This document shows, one piece after another, positions 42,180 through 50,206 of a DNA stretch of 64,000 nucleotides (within the stretch, counting starts at the first letter, position 1; every line of letters begins with the position of its first letter). This DNA is from an uncultured Clostridia bacterium. Its GTDB lineage: Bacteria; Bacillota; Clostridia; Christensenellales; Borkfalkiaceae. The notes below the pieces were generated by a model that was given only the letters and a program-made list of their open reading frames with translations, did not search any database and was not told the origin of the DNA. The stretch spans positions 62,001 to 126,000 of the forward strand of contig CANQFA010000001.1 of NCBI GenBank assembly GCA_947597925.1, written 5' to 3'. A program made the translations under genes and the position numbers.

Positions 42180-42920
42180 ATGAAGAAGTTTTTGTTGGCT
42201 GCGGGACTTTCGCTCGCACTCCTGGTCGCCACGGTGACTGCGGTGACATTTGAGGGGCATCCCGAAAAAGTTCCCTGCACCGCGGAAGTCTCCGTGGAGA
42301 CGGCCGTGCTCCGTGAGGGGAGCCGCGGCGGGGAAGTGAAGGAAGTCCAGCGCAGGCTGAAGCAGTGGGGCTATTATACGGGCGCCGTAGACGGCATCTT
42401 CGGTCCCGCGACGAGAAAGGCGGTCCTCGCCTTTCAGAGGAAGAATGGGCTCACCGCAGACGGCATCGTGGGGAAGGCCACCTATGCCGCGCTGGGCATG
42501 AATGCCTCGTACAATGCCCTCGGCGGGAACACGCAGAGCCCCTCGAACAGCGCCGTGTCCGACTACACGTCATCCGACCTCTATCTCCTCGCAAAGGCCA
42601 TCTATGCCGAGGGACGGGGGGAGAGCTACACGGGGCAGGTCGCCATAGGCGCCGTCATCCTGAACAGGGTCAAGAGCCCCGCCTTTCCCAATACGATCTC
42701 GGGGGTCATCTATCAGCGGGGCGCCTTTACCGCGGTGACGGATGGGCAGATCAATCTGGAGCCCAACCAGACGGCATATAACGCCGCGCGCGACGCCATG
42801 AACGGATGGGACCCCTCGTACGGGAGCCTGTACTACTATAATCCCGCCGTTGCGACGAGTTCGTGGATCTTCGGGCGCAAGACGGTGACGGTCATCGGCA
42901 AGCATGTCTTTGCCATATAA
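42180..42920 (+). CDS. sleB: Spore cortex-lytic enzyme SleB
   Basis: This 246-residue exported protein has a signal peptide (about 1-22), a peptidoglycan-binding domain (about 45-108, EVQRRLKQWGYYTGAVDGIFGPATRKAV) and a cell wall hydrolase domain (about 130-246) with catalytic Glu144 in KAIYAEGRGE and TVTVIGKHVFA at the end. It is a lytic transglycosylase that depolymerises the spore cortex at germination. AGGAGG precedes ATG. ypeB follows 9 bases later, the usual bicistronic arrangement. Confidence 0.92.
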   Translation: MKKFLLAAGLSLALLVATVTAVTFEGHPEKVPCTAEVSVETAVLREGSRGGEVKEVQRRLKQWGYYTGAVDGIFGPATRKAVLAFQRKNGLTADGIVGKATYAALGMNASYNALGGNTQSPSNSAVSDYTSSDLYLLAKAIYAEGRGESYTGQVAIGAVILNRVKSPAFPNTISGVIYQRGAFTAVTDGQINLEPNQTAYNAARDAMNGWDPSYGSLYYYNPAVATSSWIFGRKTVTVIGKHVFAI

Positions 42921-42929
42921 GGAGGGAAG

Positions 42930-44816
42930 ATGATGAAGAAGGAAAGCGAAATTTCGAGCGGCGCCGAAAAGGTGGAGCGCGTGGAAAAATTTACGCAAGA
43001 GGGCGTGGACAGCGCGAAGACGCCCACAGAGAAGACCGAAAAGGAGGCACCCATGCCTCAAAGTAAGGGCAAGACAGCCAAAAAGACGGCGGAAGAGAAG
43101 GCGGCAAAGGAGCGCGTCGACGCCGCCCGCAGCCGCGCAAAAAAGAAGGAGACCGCGAAAAAGGAGAAGCTCTCCAAGCGGGAGGAAAAGAAGAAGCGGG
43201 CCGCCTCCAAGCGGGAGAAAAGGCGCGAAGAGCGGGAAAACAGCATCGCAGAGAAGAAAAAACGCGCCTTGGAGCGCAAGGAAAGGAAGGCGGAGGCCCG
43301 TGCGGCGAAGCTCGCCCGCAGGGAGCTCCTCAAAAATGAGACGAAGGCCGACCGTATGAAGCGTCTCGAGCGGGAGAAGCGGGAGCGCATCGCCCTTCGC
43401 CGCAAGAGAGAGGAGACGCTCGAGAAGGAGCGGGAAGAGCGGCTTAAGGCGCGAGAGGCCGCCCATGTCCGAAAGAGAGAGGCAAAAAAGCATCGGCGCG
43501 AGCAGAGATCGGAGCGCCGCCGCGAGGGCGGATACGGCGGATGGCTCGCCGCGGTCATCTCCCTCGGCACGGCCTGCCTCATTCTCGGCGGCGTCGTCAC
43601 GGCGGGCGCCTTCCGCATGAACGAGATGTCCCTCGAGATGGACAGCGCCGCCCTCTCCTCCGTCTATGAGATGGTGGGACTGGGCGAGGACCTCGGCGAC
43701 CGTCTCGGAAAACTCCGCGTCGTCTCGGGCGCGTGGGAGCAGAGAAGGCTTCTCACCGATGTCGTCGTCGACTCCGCTCTCTTAGAGGCGGCCGTGGAGA
43801 AGATGCCTCTCGGCAATGAGGCGGGCGCCGACATCTCCGCCTTCGTCAACCGTATCCGTGCCTATGCGGGAGAGCTCCTCAAAAAGCTCGCCGCGGGCGG
43901 GACGCTGAGCGAAGAGGACCGTGCGCGCATCGAGGAACTCTACGAGGAGAGCAGCGGACTTCACCAAGAGCTCAATGCCCTCGCGGGTTCGGCGCAGGAC
44001 GCGAAGAAGCTCCTTTCGGGCGGCATGGAAAAGATGCTCTCTGAGAAGAAGAAAGACATGCGTTCAGGCGAAGAGGCTCCCTTCGCGCAGGAGGGGAACA
44101 TCGGGAAAAATCGCCTCGCGGATCTCGAGGAGGTCTCCTCTTCGGAGGCGCTCGAGCTGTGCAAGGAATATTTCTCGGCCTACCACATCGCCGAAGTGCG
44201 CTATACGGGCGAGACGGTCACGCCCGAGATGAGCCTCTATGACTTCGAACTTCTCGACGAGGAGGGGCTCGGCTTCGTGGCGCGCCTCACGAAACGGGGC
44301 GGCAAGCTCGCCTTCTTCGACACCTACGAGGAGTGCACGACCAAAAACTTTGACCTTCGGGACGCCGATGCCCTCGCGCGGGAATTTCTCGCAAAGCTCG
44401 GCATCGAGGACGTGGAGGCGGTCTGGCTCTCCGACGGCGGCATGGTCGCCAACCTCACCTATACGACGGTGGAGGACGGCGTGCGCATCTATCCCGAGAC
44501 CATCCGCGTGCGCGTGTGCGAGGAGAAGGGACGGGTGATCGGCATCGACGCGCGGACCTACCTCGTGAATGACAAGACGTACGACACCTCGCACAGTCTC
44601 ACCGCGGAGGAGGCGGAGGCGCGCCTTTCGGAGGGGCTCGTCCCCTACAGCGTCCACCTCGCGCTCATCCCCGTGGAGGGGAAGGAGGTCGTGGCGTATG
44701 AGTTCGGCTGCACCTACGGCGAGGAGGAATATATCGTCTATCTCGATGCCTCCTCGGGCGAAGAGGTGTGTGTATACCGCGTCGTCGCGAGCGCAAGGGG
44801 AAGCTATCTCAGATAA
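42930..44816 (+). CDS. ypeB: Germination protein YpeB with long charged N-terminal extension
   Basis: This 628-residue protein is the partner of SleB, needed for its stability and spore location. From about residue 195 it matches YpeB: a transmembrane helix (AAVISLGTACLILGGVVTAGAF), a helical N-terminal domain (LLTDVVVDSALLEAAV) and C-terminal PepSY domains (ALAREFLAKLGIEDVEAVWL; YEFGCTYGEEEYIVYLD). Ordinary YpeB is about 450 residues; here roughly 190 residues of Lys/Arg/Glu/Ala coiled coil precede the membrane helix and would lie in the cytoplasm or spore core. A terminator follows. Confidence 0.87.
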   Translation: MMKKESEISSGAEKVERVEKFTQEGVDSAKTPTEKTEKEAPMPQSKGKTAKKTAEEKAAKERVDAARSRAKKKETAKKEKLSKREEKKKRAASKREKRREERENSIAEKKKRALERKERKAEARAAKLARRELLKNETKADRMKRLEREKRERIALRRKREETLEKEREERLKAREAAHVRKREAKKHRREQRSERRREGGYGGWLAAVISLGTACLILGGVVTAGAFRMNEMSLEMDSAALSSVYEMVGLGEDLGDRLGKLRVVSGAWEQRRLLTDVVVDSALLEAAVEKMPLGNEAGADISAFVNRIRAYAGELLKKLAAGGTLSEEDRARIEELYEESSGLHQELNALAGSAQDAKKLLSGGMEKMLSEKKKDMRSGEEAPFAQEGNIGKNRLADLEEVSSSEALELCKEYFSAYHIAEVRYTGETVTPEMSLYDFELLDEEGLGFVARLTKRGGKLAFFDTYEECTTKNFDLRDADALAREFLAKLGIEDVEAVWLSDGGMVANLTYTTVEDGVRIYPETIRVRVCEEKGRVIGIDARTYLVNDKTYDTSHSLTAEEAEARLSEGLVPYSVHLALIPVEGKEVVAYEFGCTYGEEEYIVYLDASSGEEVCVYRVVASARGSYLR

Positions 44817-44855
44817 TTCTTATTTCGAAGAAAATCGAAATAATGAAATTTCGAT

Positions 44856-44883
44856 AAAAGCGGGGAGATTTTCCCCGCTTTTT
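44856..44883 (+). terminator. Terminator after sleB-ypeB
   Basis: 11-bp stem AAAAGCGGGGA / TCCCCGCTTTT with a 5-base loop and T-run. Confidence 0.93.
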
Positions 44884-44936
44884 ATTTTGACGAAAATCGA
44901 AATATATTCCAAACGCGCTTTCCGATGCAAAATCTC

Positions 44937-44965
44937 TTGTCAAACGGGCAAAAAAGTACTACAAT
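44937..44965 (+). promoter_or_regulatory. SigA promoter of trmL, predicted leaderless
   Basis: TTGTCA, 17-base spacer, TACAAT. The -10 ends 7 bases before ATG 44972, and no Shine-Dalgarno sequence lies between. Confidence 0.75.
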
Positions 44966-44971
44966 AGAGCT

Positions 44972-45469
44972 ATGTTTCATATCCTGCTTGTCGAACCCGA
45001 GATCCCGCAGAACACGGGGAATATTGCCCGCACCTGCGCCGCCACGGGATGCACGCTGCATCTCGTGAAGCCGCTCGGCTTCGAGATCTCGGACAAGTAC
45101 CTGCGGCGCGCGGGGCTGGATTACTGGTCCTCGGTAGAGGTCATGGTGCATGAGAATTTCGCCGAGGCGCAGGCCGCGCTGGAGGGACTGCCCTTTTTCT
45201 TCTTTACGACAAAGGCGGAGAGGGCGTATACGGAGGTCTCTTACCCCGCGGACAGCGTGCTCGTCTTCGGCAAGGAGACGGCGGGGCTCGACGAGGAGCT
45301 TCTCCTGCGCCACCGAGAGACGTGTGTCCGCATCCCCATGCGGGAGGGCCTCCGCTCGCTCAACCTCTCCAACAGCGTGGCAATCGCCGTCTATGAGGGA
45401 CTTCGGCAAAATGGATTTCGCGGACTCTGTGAAAGGGGGGAACTGCACAGACACAGATGGGACGATTGA
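44972..45469 (+). CDS. trmL: tRNA (cytidine/uridine-2'-O)-methyltransferase TrmL
   Basis: This 165-residue SPOUT-class enzyme methylates the ribose at position 34 of tRNA-Leu. Motifs are LVEPEIPQNTGNIARTCAATG at the start, LHLVKPLGFEISDKYLRRAGLDYW, VFGKETAGLDEELL and IPMREGLRSLNLSNSVAIAVYE, all typical of the knotted SAM site. The 3' end overlaps the next gene by 13 bases. Confidence 0.96.
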   Translation: MFHILLVEPEIPQNTGNIARTCAATGCTLHLVKPLGFEISDKYLRRAGLDYWSSVEVMVHENFAEAQAALEGLPFFFFTTKAERAYTEVSYPADSVLVFGKETAGLDEELLLRHRETCVRIPMREGLRSLNLSNSVAIAVYEGLRQNGFRGLCERGELHRHRWDD

Positions 45470-46515
45470 GACGTGCGGCATGTGCCGCCATTTTTGTGGG
45501 ACTGATCGCGGCGCTCCTCGTGTGGGCTGTCGTCCCGCAGAGCGCCTTCGTTGCGGAGAGGGGGACAGTCACTTGCCTCTGGGAGGACGGCGTGCGGGAG
45601 GAAACTTTCGCCGAGGCCTCCTCCTGTTTCGACGGCGTCGATGAGGCGGGCGACCTCCTCCTTCGCCGCGGAGAGGCGCGGGGCACCGTGCAGACAGGCA
45701 CGGCCTTTCGCGAGGCGTGGGCGGTCCTCATGGGGGATTCCCTCGCCGACCTCCTCGGGCTTCGTCTTTCGGGGCTCACTCCGCTCGAGAGGGTGGCCGT
45801 CTTCGATCGCTTCGGCGACGTCATCTACTATGCGGGCGGTGCCTTTCGGCTCGTGGGCGACCGCATCGAGCAGACAAGTTCCTCCCGTGCAAAGGAGATC
45901 GTCCTCATCGAGGGGGATTTCTCGGGGAGCTTCCTGAGAAACAGCGGGGCGACGACCCTCCGCCTCTGCCCCCTCGCCGAGTTGGACCTCTATGACCTCC
46001 GCGCGAGTGCGGTAAGGGATTTCGTGAGCGCGGGAGATCTCTTCGTGCAGGAGGGCGGGATCTATCTTCGGACGACGGGCGGCGTGCGCCTCATGGCACT
46101 TCTGCCCACCCTCACCGAGGCGACGGTCTCCGATTGCGACTTTATCGACCGCGGCGCCTTTACCACGGCGGTGGGGCTCAGCAAGCTCACCCTGCCCTAC
46201 CTCGGGAATTCCCGTGTTCCCGGGAGCGACTTCGTGGGAACGTTGCTGTGGGGCATGTCCGACTCAGATAGGGATACCATGCCCAAGGGCCTTACCCATG
46301 TTACGGTCACGGGTGGCACAATTTACCCCGCCGCATTTTACGGGCTCGAGGCGAAGGAGGTCGTGCTCTGCGGCATTCCCGCGGAGGACATCTCGGAGGA
46401 CGCCTTTGCGGGAGCCGACATCGAATGCATCCACTCGCCGCGTGCGGTCCATCTCAAAGAGGGCTACACGGCGCACATCGCCCCCTGCGGATGCACCATC
46501 TACGAGAGATCCTGA
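45457..46515 (+). CDS. Exported protein with leucine-rich-repeat-like strands, unknown
   Basis: This 352-residue protein has an N-terminal basic end and hydrophobic helix (about 8-28) that may be a signal anchor. From about residue 140, short strand units (LRLCPLAELDLYDLRASAV, LPTLTEATVSDCDFID, GAFTTAVGLSKLTLPYLG) recall BspA-type leucine-rich repeats with GAF elements. The first half shows no family. It lies between trmL and the cardiolipin synthase gene, overlapping trmL by 13 bases, so it may share the trmL transcript. Confidence 0.5.
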   Translation: MGRLRRAACAAIFVGLIAALLVWAVVPQSAFVAERGTVTCLWEDGVREETFAEASSCFDGVDEAGDLLLRRGEARGTVQTGTAFREAWAVLMGDSLADLLGLRLSGLTPLERVAVFDRFGDVIYYAGGAFRLVGDRIEQTSSSRAKEIVLIEGDFSGSFLRNSGATTLRLCPLAELDLYDLRASAVRDFVSAGDLFVQEGGIYLRTTGGVRLMALLPTLTEATVSDCDFIDRGAFTTAVGLSKLTLPYLGNSRVPGSDFVGTLLWGMSDSDRDTMPKGLTHVTVTGGTIYPAAFYGLEAKEVVLCGIPAEDISEDAFAGADIECIHSPRAVHLKEGYTAHIAPCGCTIYERS

Positions 46516-46530
46516 CTTCGGGAGAATGTC

Positions 46531-48114
46531 ATGAAACGGAAAAATGTCAAGAAAATCTTCAGCCGATTTCCCTTTGTGGCGCTGACCATCATCCTGCTCT
46601 TTCTCGCCTTTGTCGCCGCCATATTGGGTCTTATCATCGTGAGCGATCTTGCGGTCGCGCACTATTTCCCGGGCGCGGAGCCCTATGTGCAGTTCCTCCT
46701 CACCGCACTCGCCTATCTCATCGTCTTCATCACCGTCATGCATGCCGCCAACCGCGACATGGTGCCCGAGACGAAGATCCCGTGGATCCTGTGCATCGTC
46801 GCCCTCAACCTGCTCGGCGTCGCGATCTATATCACCTTTTCGTCGCACCGGCCTTCGCTGCGGGCGAGAAAATTTTACCGCGAACTCGGCGCGAGCTCGG
46901 CGCCCTATGAGAAGCGGACCATGCCGCGCGAGGCCCTCCACCTCAAGATGGGCCGCTGGGCCTCCGTCAGCGAGGCGCTCTCCACCGCCACCCCCTCCGC
47001 GGTGCAGTACGGAGGCACGAGCACCCGCTATTTCCCCTCGGGGGAGGCGATGTGGCCCCATCTCCTCGAGGACCTGAAAAGGGCGGAGAAGTATATCTTC
47101 CTCGAGTACTTCATCATCGAGGAGGGGGAATTCTGGAACTCCGTGCTCGAGATCCTGGAGGAAAAGGTCAAAGAGGGGGTCGAAGTGCGCATGATGTACG
47201 ATGACATCGGCTGCATGGGAAAGGTCCGCTTCGACTACTACAAGAAGCTACGGGAAAAGGGCATCGACTGCGTGAAGTTCAATCCCTTCGTCCCCGTGAT
47301 CGCCAATGTGCACAACAACCGCGACCACCGCAAGATCGTCGTCATCGACGGCAAGGTGGGCTACACGGGCGGGCTCAATCTCGCCGATGAATATGTGGGC
47401 CTCGTGCAGCCCTTCGGCTATTGGAAGGACACCGCAGTGCGCCTCGAGGGCGAGGCCGTTCGCAGCCTCGTGGTGGGATTCCTGCGCCACGACTCCATGC
47501 AGAAGAGACGGGTGGAGGACTTCTCGCCCTATGTGCCTGCCTCCTACGACGTCGTGCATGAGGAGGGCCTCGTGCAGCCCTTCTTCGACGGGCCCCATCC
47601 CCTCTACGGGCGGCATGTCGCCGAGGACCTCATCATCAATATCTTAGGGGCGGCGCAGCGCTATGTCTATATCACGACGCCCTACCTCATCATCGATTAC
47701 CGCATGCGCGAGGCGCTCATTCTCGCGGCGGGGAGGGGCGTGGACGTGCGCATCGTCACGCCGCATATCCCCGACAAGAAGATCGCCTTTGCGCTCACCC
47801 GCTCCAACTACATGGCACTCATCAAGGGGGGCGTGAAGATCTACGAGTTCACCCCGGGATTCATCCACGCGAAGATGGTGCTCTCCGACGACGAAGTGGC
47901 CATTGTGGGGACGATAAATCTCGATTACCGCTCCTTCCTCTATCACTTCGAAAATGCCGTGCTCATGTACCGCACATCGGCTGTCGAAGAGGTGAAAGCG
48001 GACATGGTATCGATCTTTGAGGTCTCCGTGCAGCAATCGGAGGCCGACGCGAAGCGCAGCGTGGTGTGGCGGGGCATCTGCGAACTCGCAAAACTCTTTG
48101 CCCCGCTCTTTTAG
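46531..48114 (+). CDS. cls: Cardiolipin synthase
   Basis: This 527-residue phospholipase D-family enzyme condenses two phosphatidylglycerols. Two N-terminal membrane helices (about 13-40 and 48-70), a third near 85-105, then two HKD motifs: HNNRDHRKIVVIDGKVGYTGG and FIHAKMVLSDDEVAIVGTINLDYRS. It follows the preceding gene by 15 bases. Confidence 0.94.
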   Translation: MKRKNVKKIFSRFPFVALTIILLFLAFVAAILGLIIVSDLAVAHYFPGAEPYVQFLLTALAYLIVFITVMHAANRDMVPETKIPWILCIVALNLLGVAIYITFSSHRPSLRARKFYRELGASSAPYEKRTMPREALHLKMGRWASVSEALSTATPSAVQYGGTSTRYFPSGEAMWPHLLEDLKRAEKYIFLEYFIIEEGEFWNSVLEILEEKVKEGVEVRMMYDDIGCMGKVRFDYYKKLREKGIDCVKFNPFVPVIANVHNNRDHRKIVVIDGKVGYTGGLNLADEYVGLVQPFGYWKDTAVRLEGEAVRSLVVGFLRHDSMQKRRVEDFSPYVPASYDVVHEEGLVQPFFDGPHPLYGRHVAEDLIINILGAAQRYVYITTPYLIIDYRMREALILAAGRGVDVRIVTPHIPDKKIAFALTRSNYMALIKGGVKIYEFTPGFIHAKMVLSDDEVAIVGTINLDYRSFLYHFENAVLMYRTSAVEEVKADMVSIFEVSVQQSEADAKRSVVWRGICELAKLFAPLF

Positions 48115-48122
48115 GAGGACAC

Positions 48123-48374
48123 ATGATCCATTCCCTTTCGGGCGGCGTCCTCGCGGACAACGGGCCCATCCTCTTTGCAAAGGTGGAGACGGCGGAGGGC
48201 CCCCGCTGGTTCCTTGCGCCCTTTGCCGTGAAGGCGGGGGAGCACGTGCTCGTGCCCGTGGGGGAGACGTATGCGGAGGGCGAGGTCCTGCGCACCGAAC
48301 TCTGCACGCGGCAGACGGCGCCCATTCCGGTAGCCCGCGCAAGAGAACTCAGGAAAATGGAGCAAAAGGGTTGA
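48123..48374 (+). CDS. Unknown small beta-rich protein
   Basis: This 83-residue protein starts at ATG 48123 with AGGAGG 6-8 bases before, 8 bases after cls. The segment WFLAPFAVKAGEHVLVPVGETYAEGEVL looks like a small SH3/KOW-like barrel, and the end is basic. The stop codon lies inside the -35 hexamer of the next promoter. The family is not recognised. Confidence 0.55.
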   Translation: MIHSLSGGVLADNGPILFAKVETAEGPRWFLAPFAVKAGEHVLVPVGETYAEGEVLRTELCTRQTAPIPVARARELRKMEQKG

Positions 48375-48400
48375 CAAGGCGGCCCCGCTTGTGCTATGAT
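48371..48400 (+). promoter_or_regulatory. SigA promoter of mntP
   Basis: TTGACA, 18-base spacer, TATGAT with TGTGC upstream (extended -10). The transcript starts near 48407, just at the riboswitch. Confidence 0.8.
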
Positions 48401-48406
48401 AGAGGC

Positions 48407-48526
48407 ACATAGGGGAGTAATCGGTCCGCAGATGCGGGCGGCAGGGTCCACATATTGCGAGAGATCGCGGGGCCTGCATGAAACGGTGAGACTTATGCAC
48501 GAAGGACGTGCATGGGTCTTTTTTCT
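48407..48526 (+). ncRNA. yybP-ykoY manganese riboswitch
   Basis: The leader has the conserved GGGGAGTA (48412-48419) and GAGACTT (48488-48494) of the yybP-ykoY class, separated by paired arms. A terminator stem ATGCACG / CGTGCAT (48495-48513) followed by GGGTC and six T gives the expression platform. The downstream gene encodes MntP, a usual target. Mn2+ binding should prevent termination and turn on export. Confidence 0.88.
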
Positions 48527-48540
48527 TTCGGGGAGGAGAT

Positions 48541-49113
48541 ATGGAGCTTTGGGAAGTGCTACTCATCGGCGTCGCCCTCGCGATGGACGCCTTTGCGGTG
48601 GGTGCGACGGACGGCATGGCGGAGCCCCGCATGAAGGGGGGCAAAATGGTCCTGATCGCCGCGACCTTCGGCATCTTTCAGGCGGCCATGCCCATCCTCG
48701 GCTACTACGCGGGGTATGCCTTTTCGGAGGTCATCGCAAAGATCGCGCCCTGGCTCTCCTTTGCCCTCCTCGCCATCATCGGAGGGAAGGCCGTGCTCGG
48801 CTTCTTTTTCGGAAAGAAGGAGGAAGAGAGCCATCCCGTCCGTGCGGGCGGGCTCCTCGTGCAGGGACTCGCGACCAGCCTCGATGCCCTCGCCGTGGGC
48901 GTGACCTTGCTCGCCGCCGAGACGGCGAAGGGGTTGCCCATGCATGTGACGCTGTGCGCCCTCGTCATCGGCGCCGTCACCTTTGCCCTCGTCGTGCCCG
49001 CCGTCCTTCTCGGCAAGAAGGTGGGGGACCGCTTTTCGGACAAGGCGGAGTTGCTCGGCGGGCTCGTGCTCCTCGCCATCGGCATCAAGATCCTTTTGGA
49101 GGGCATCTTATAA
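48541..49113 (+). CDS. mntP: Manganese efflux pump MntP
   Basis: This 190-residue membrane protein has six hydrophobic segments and the internal repeat of the family: VALAMDAFAVGATDGM in the first half and ATSLDALAVGVTLL in the second, supplying the Asp residues needed for Mn2+ export. ATG 48541 is preceded by GGGGAGGAGAT. It is controlled by the riboswitch directly upstream. Confidence 0.95.
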   Translation: MELWEVLLIGVALAMDAFAVGATDGMAEPRMKGGKMVLIAATFGIFQAAMPILGYYAGYAFSEVIAKIAPWLSFALLAIIGGKAVLGFFFGKKEEESHPVRAGGLLVQGLATSLDALAVGVTLLAAETAKGLPMHVTLCALVIGAVTFALVVPAVLLGKKVGDRFSDKAELLGGLVLLAIGIKILLEGIL

Positions 49114-49146
49114 GGGACGGATTTTTCCGCATGTCGCAAAAGGCGC

Positions 49147-49175
49147 TTGACATTTTGCGCGCGGCATGGTACCAT
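49147..49175 (+). promoter_or_regulatory. SigA promoter of the Na+/Ca2+ exchanger gene
   Basis: TTGACA, 17-base spacer, TACCAT. The leader is about 14 bases and holds AGAGAGG. Confidence 0.7.
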
Positions 49176-49195
49176 TTTGAAGAGAGGTCTGTAGA

Positions 49196-50203
49196 ATGGA
49201 ACTTGCAATCGAGATCATCCTGATCATCGTCGGCTTCGCCCTCCTCGTGAAGGGGGCCGATTGGTTCGTGGAGGGCGCCGCGGGCATTGCAAAGAAGTGC
49301 CGCGTATCCCCCCTCGTCATAGGGCTCACCGTGGTGGCATTCGGCACCAGCGCACCCGAACTCGCGACCTCTCTCACCTCCGCCATAAGGGCCTATTCCG
49401 ATCCCGCCGCCGTTGCCATCTCCCTCACCAATGTCATGGGGAGCAATATCACCAACATCCTGCTCATTTTGGGCCTCTCCGCCCTCATCCGCACCCTTCC
49501 CGTGCAAAAGGTCTCCATGCGGCTCGATATTCCCGTGCTGCTCGGCGTCTCCCTCCTCCTCATCCCGCTCGGGGTCTTCGGAAAGGCGCTCGAGTGGTGG
49601 GACGGGCTCATCCTCCTCGCCGTCTTTGCGGGGTATATGGCCCTCCTCGTATGGAATGCGCGAAGAGACCCTCCTCCGCCCGAAGAGGAAGGGGAGGAGC
49701 CCAAGGGGAAAGTGGGGGCCTTTTTCTACCGCATGGAGAAGAAGCTGTGGTTCCTCATCCTCCTCACCTTAGTGGGACTCGGCATGGTGGTGGGCGGGAG
49801 CACCCTGCTCGTCAACGGTGCCACGGGGCTCGCGGGATATTTCGGCGTGGAGACGGGCATCGTGGGCCTCACGGTCGTCGCCATCGGGACAAGCCTTCCC
49901 GAGCTCGTGACCTCCGTCATCGCCGCGAAGAAGGGGGAGACGGACATCGCGGTGGGCAATATCATCGGCAGCAACCTCTTTAATATCCTCCTCATCGCGG
50001 GGGTCTCCTCCCTCGTGCACCCCCTGCCCTTCGAGATGAACCGCCTCGTCGATGCCCTCGTGGCGCTCGGCGCGGTCGTGCTCCTGTATGTCGCGGCCTT
50101 TGCGGGCAGACGCAAGCTCGGGAAGGTGGCGGGGCTCCTCATGCTGCTCTCCTTTGTGGGCTACTATATCTACCTCTTTTATGTCTACGTCCTTCCCGTG
50201 TGA
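49196..50203 (+). CDS. Sodium/calcium exchanger family protein
   Basis: This 335-residue ten-helix antiporter of the CaCA superfamily (YrbG type) has both alpha repeats: GLTVVAFGTSAPELATSLTS with MGSNITNILLILG, and GLTVVAIGTSLPELVTSVIA with IIGSNLFNILLIAG. The Glu in each PEL motif binds the cation. It exports Ca2+ in exchange for Na+ or H+. It heads an operon with an ABC exporter and a ClC transporter. Confidence 0.93.
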   Translation: MELAIEIILIIVGFALLVKGADWFVEGAAGIAKKCRVSPLVIGLTVVAFGTSAPELATSLTSAIRAYSDPAAVAISLTNVMGSNITNILLILGLSALIRTLPVQKVSMRLDIPVLLGVSLLLIPLGVFGKALEWWDGLILLAVFAGYMALLVWNARRDPPPPEEEGEEPKGKVGAFFYRMEKKLWFLILLTLVGLGMVVGGSTLLVNGATGLAGYFGVETGIVGLTVVAIGTSLPELVTSVIAAKKGETDIAVGNIIGSNLFNILLIAGVSSLVHPLPFEMNRLVDALVALGAVVLLYVAAFAGRRKLGKVAGLLMLLSFVGYYIYLFYVYVLPV

Positions 50204-50206
50204 GCC

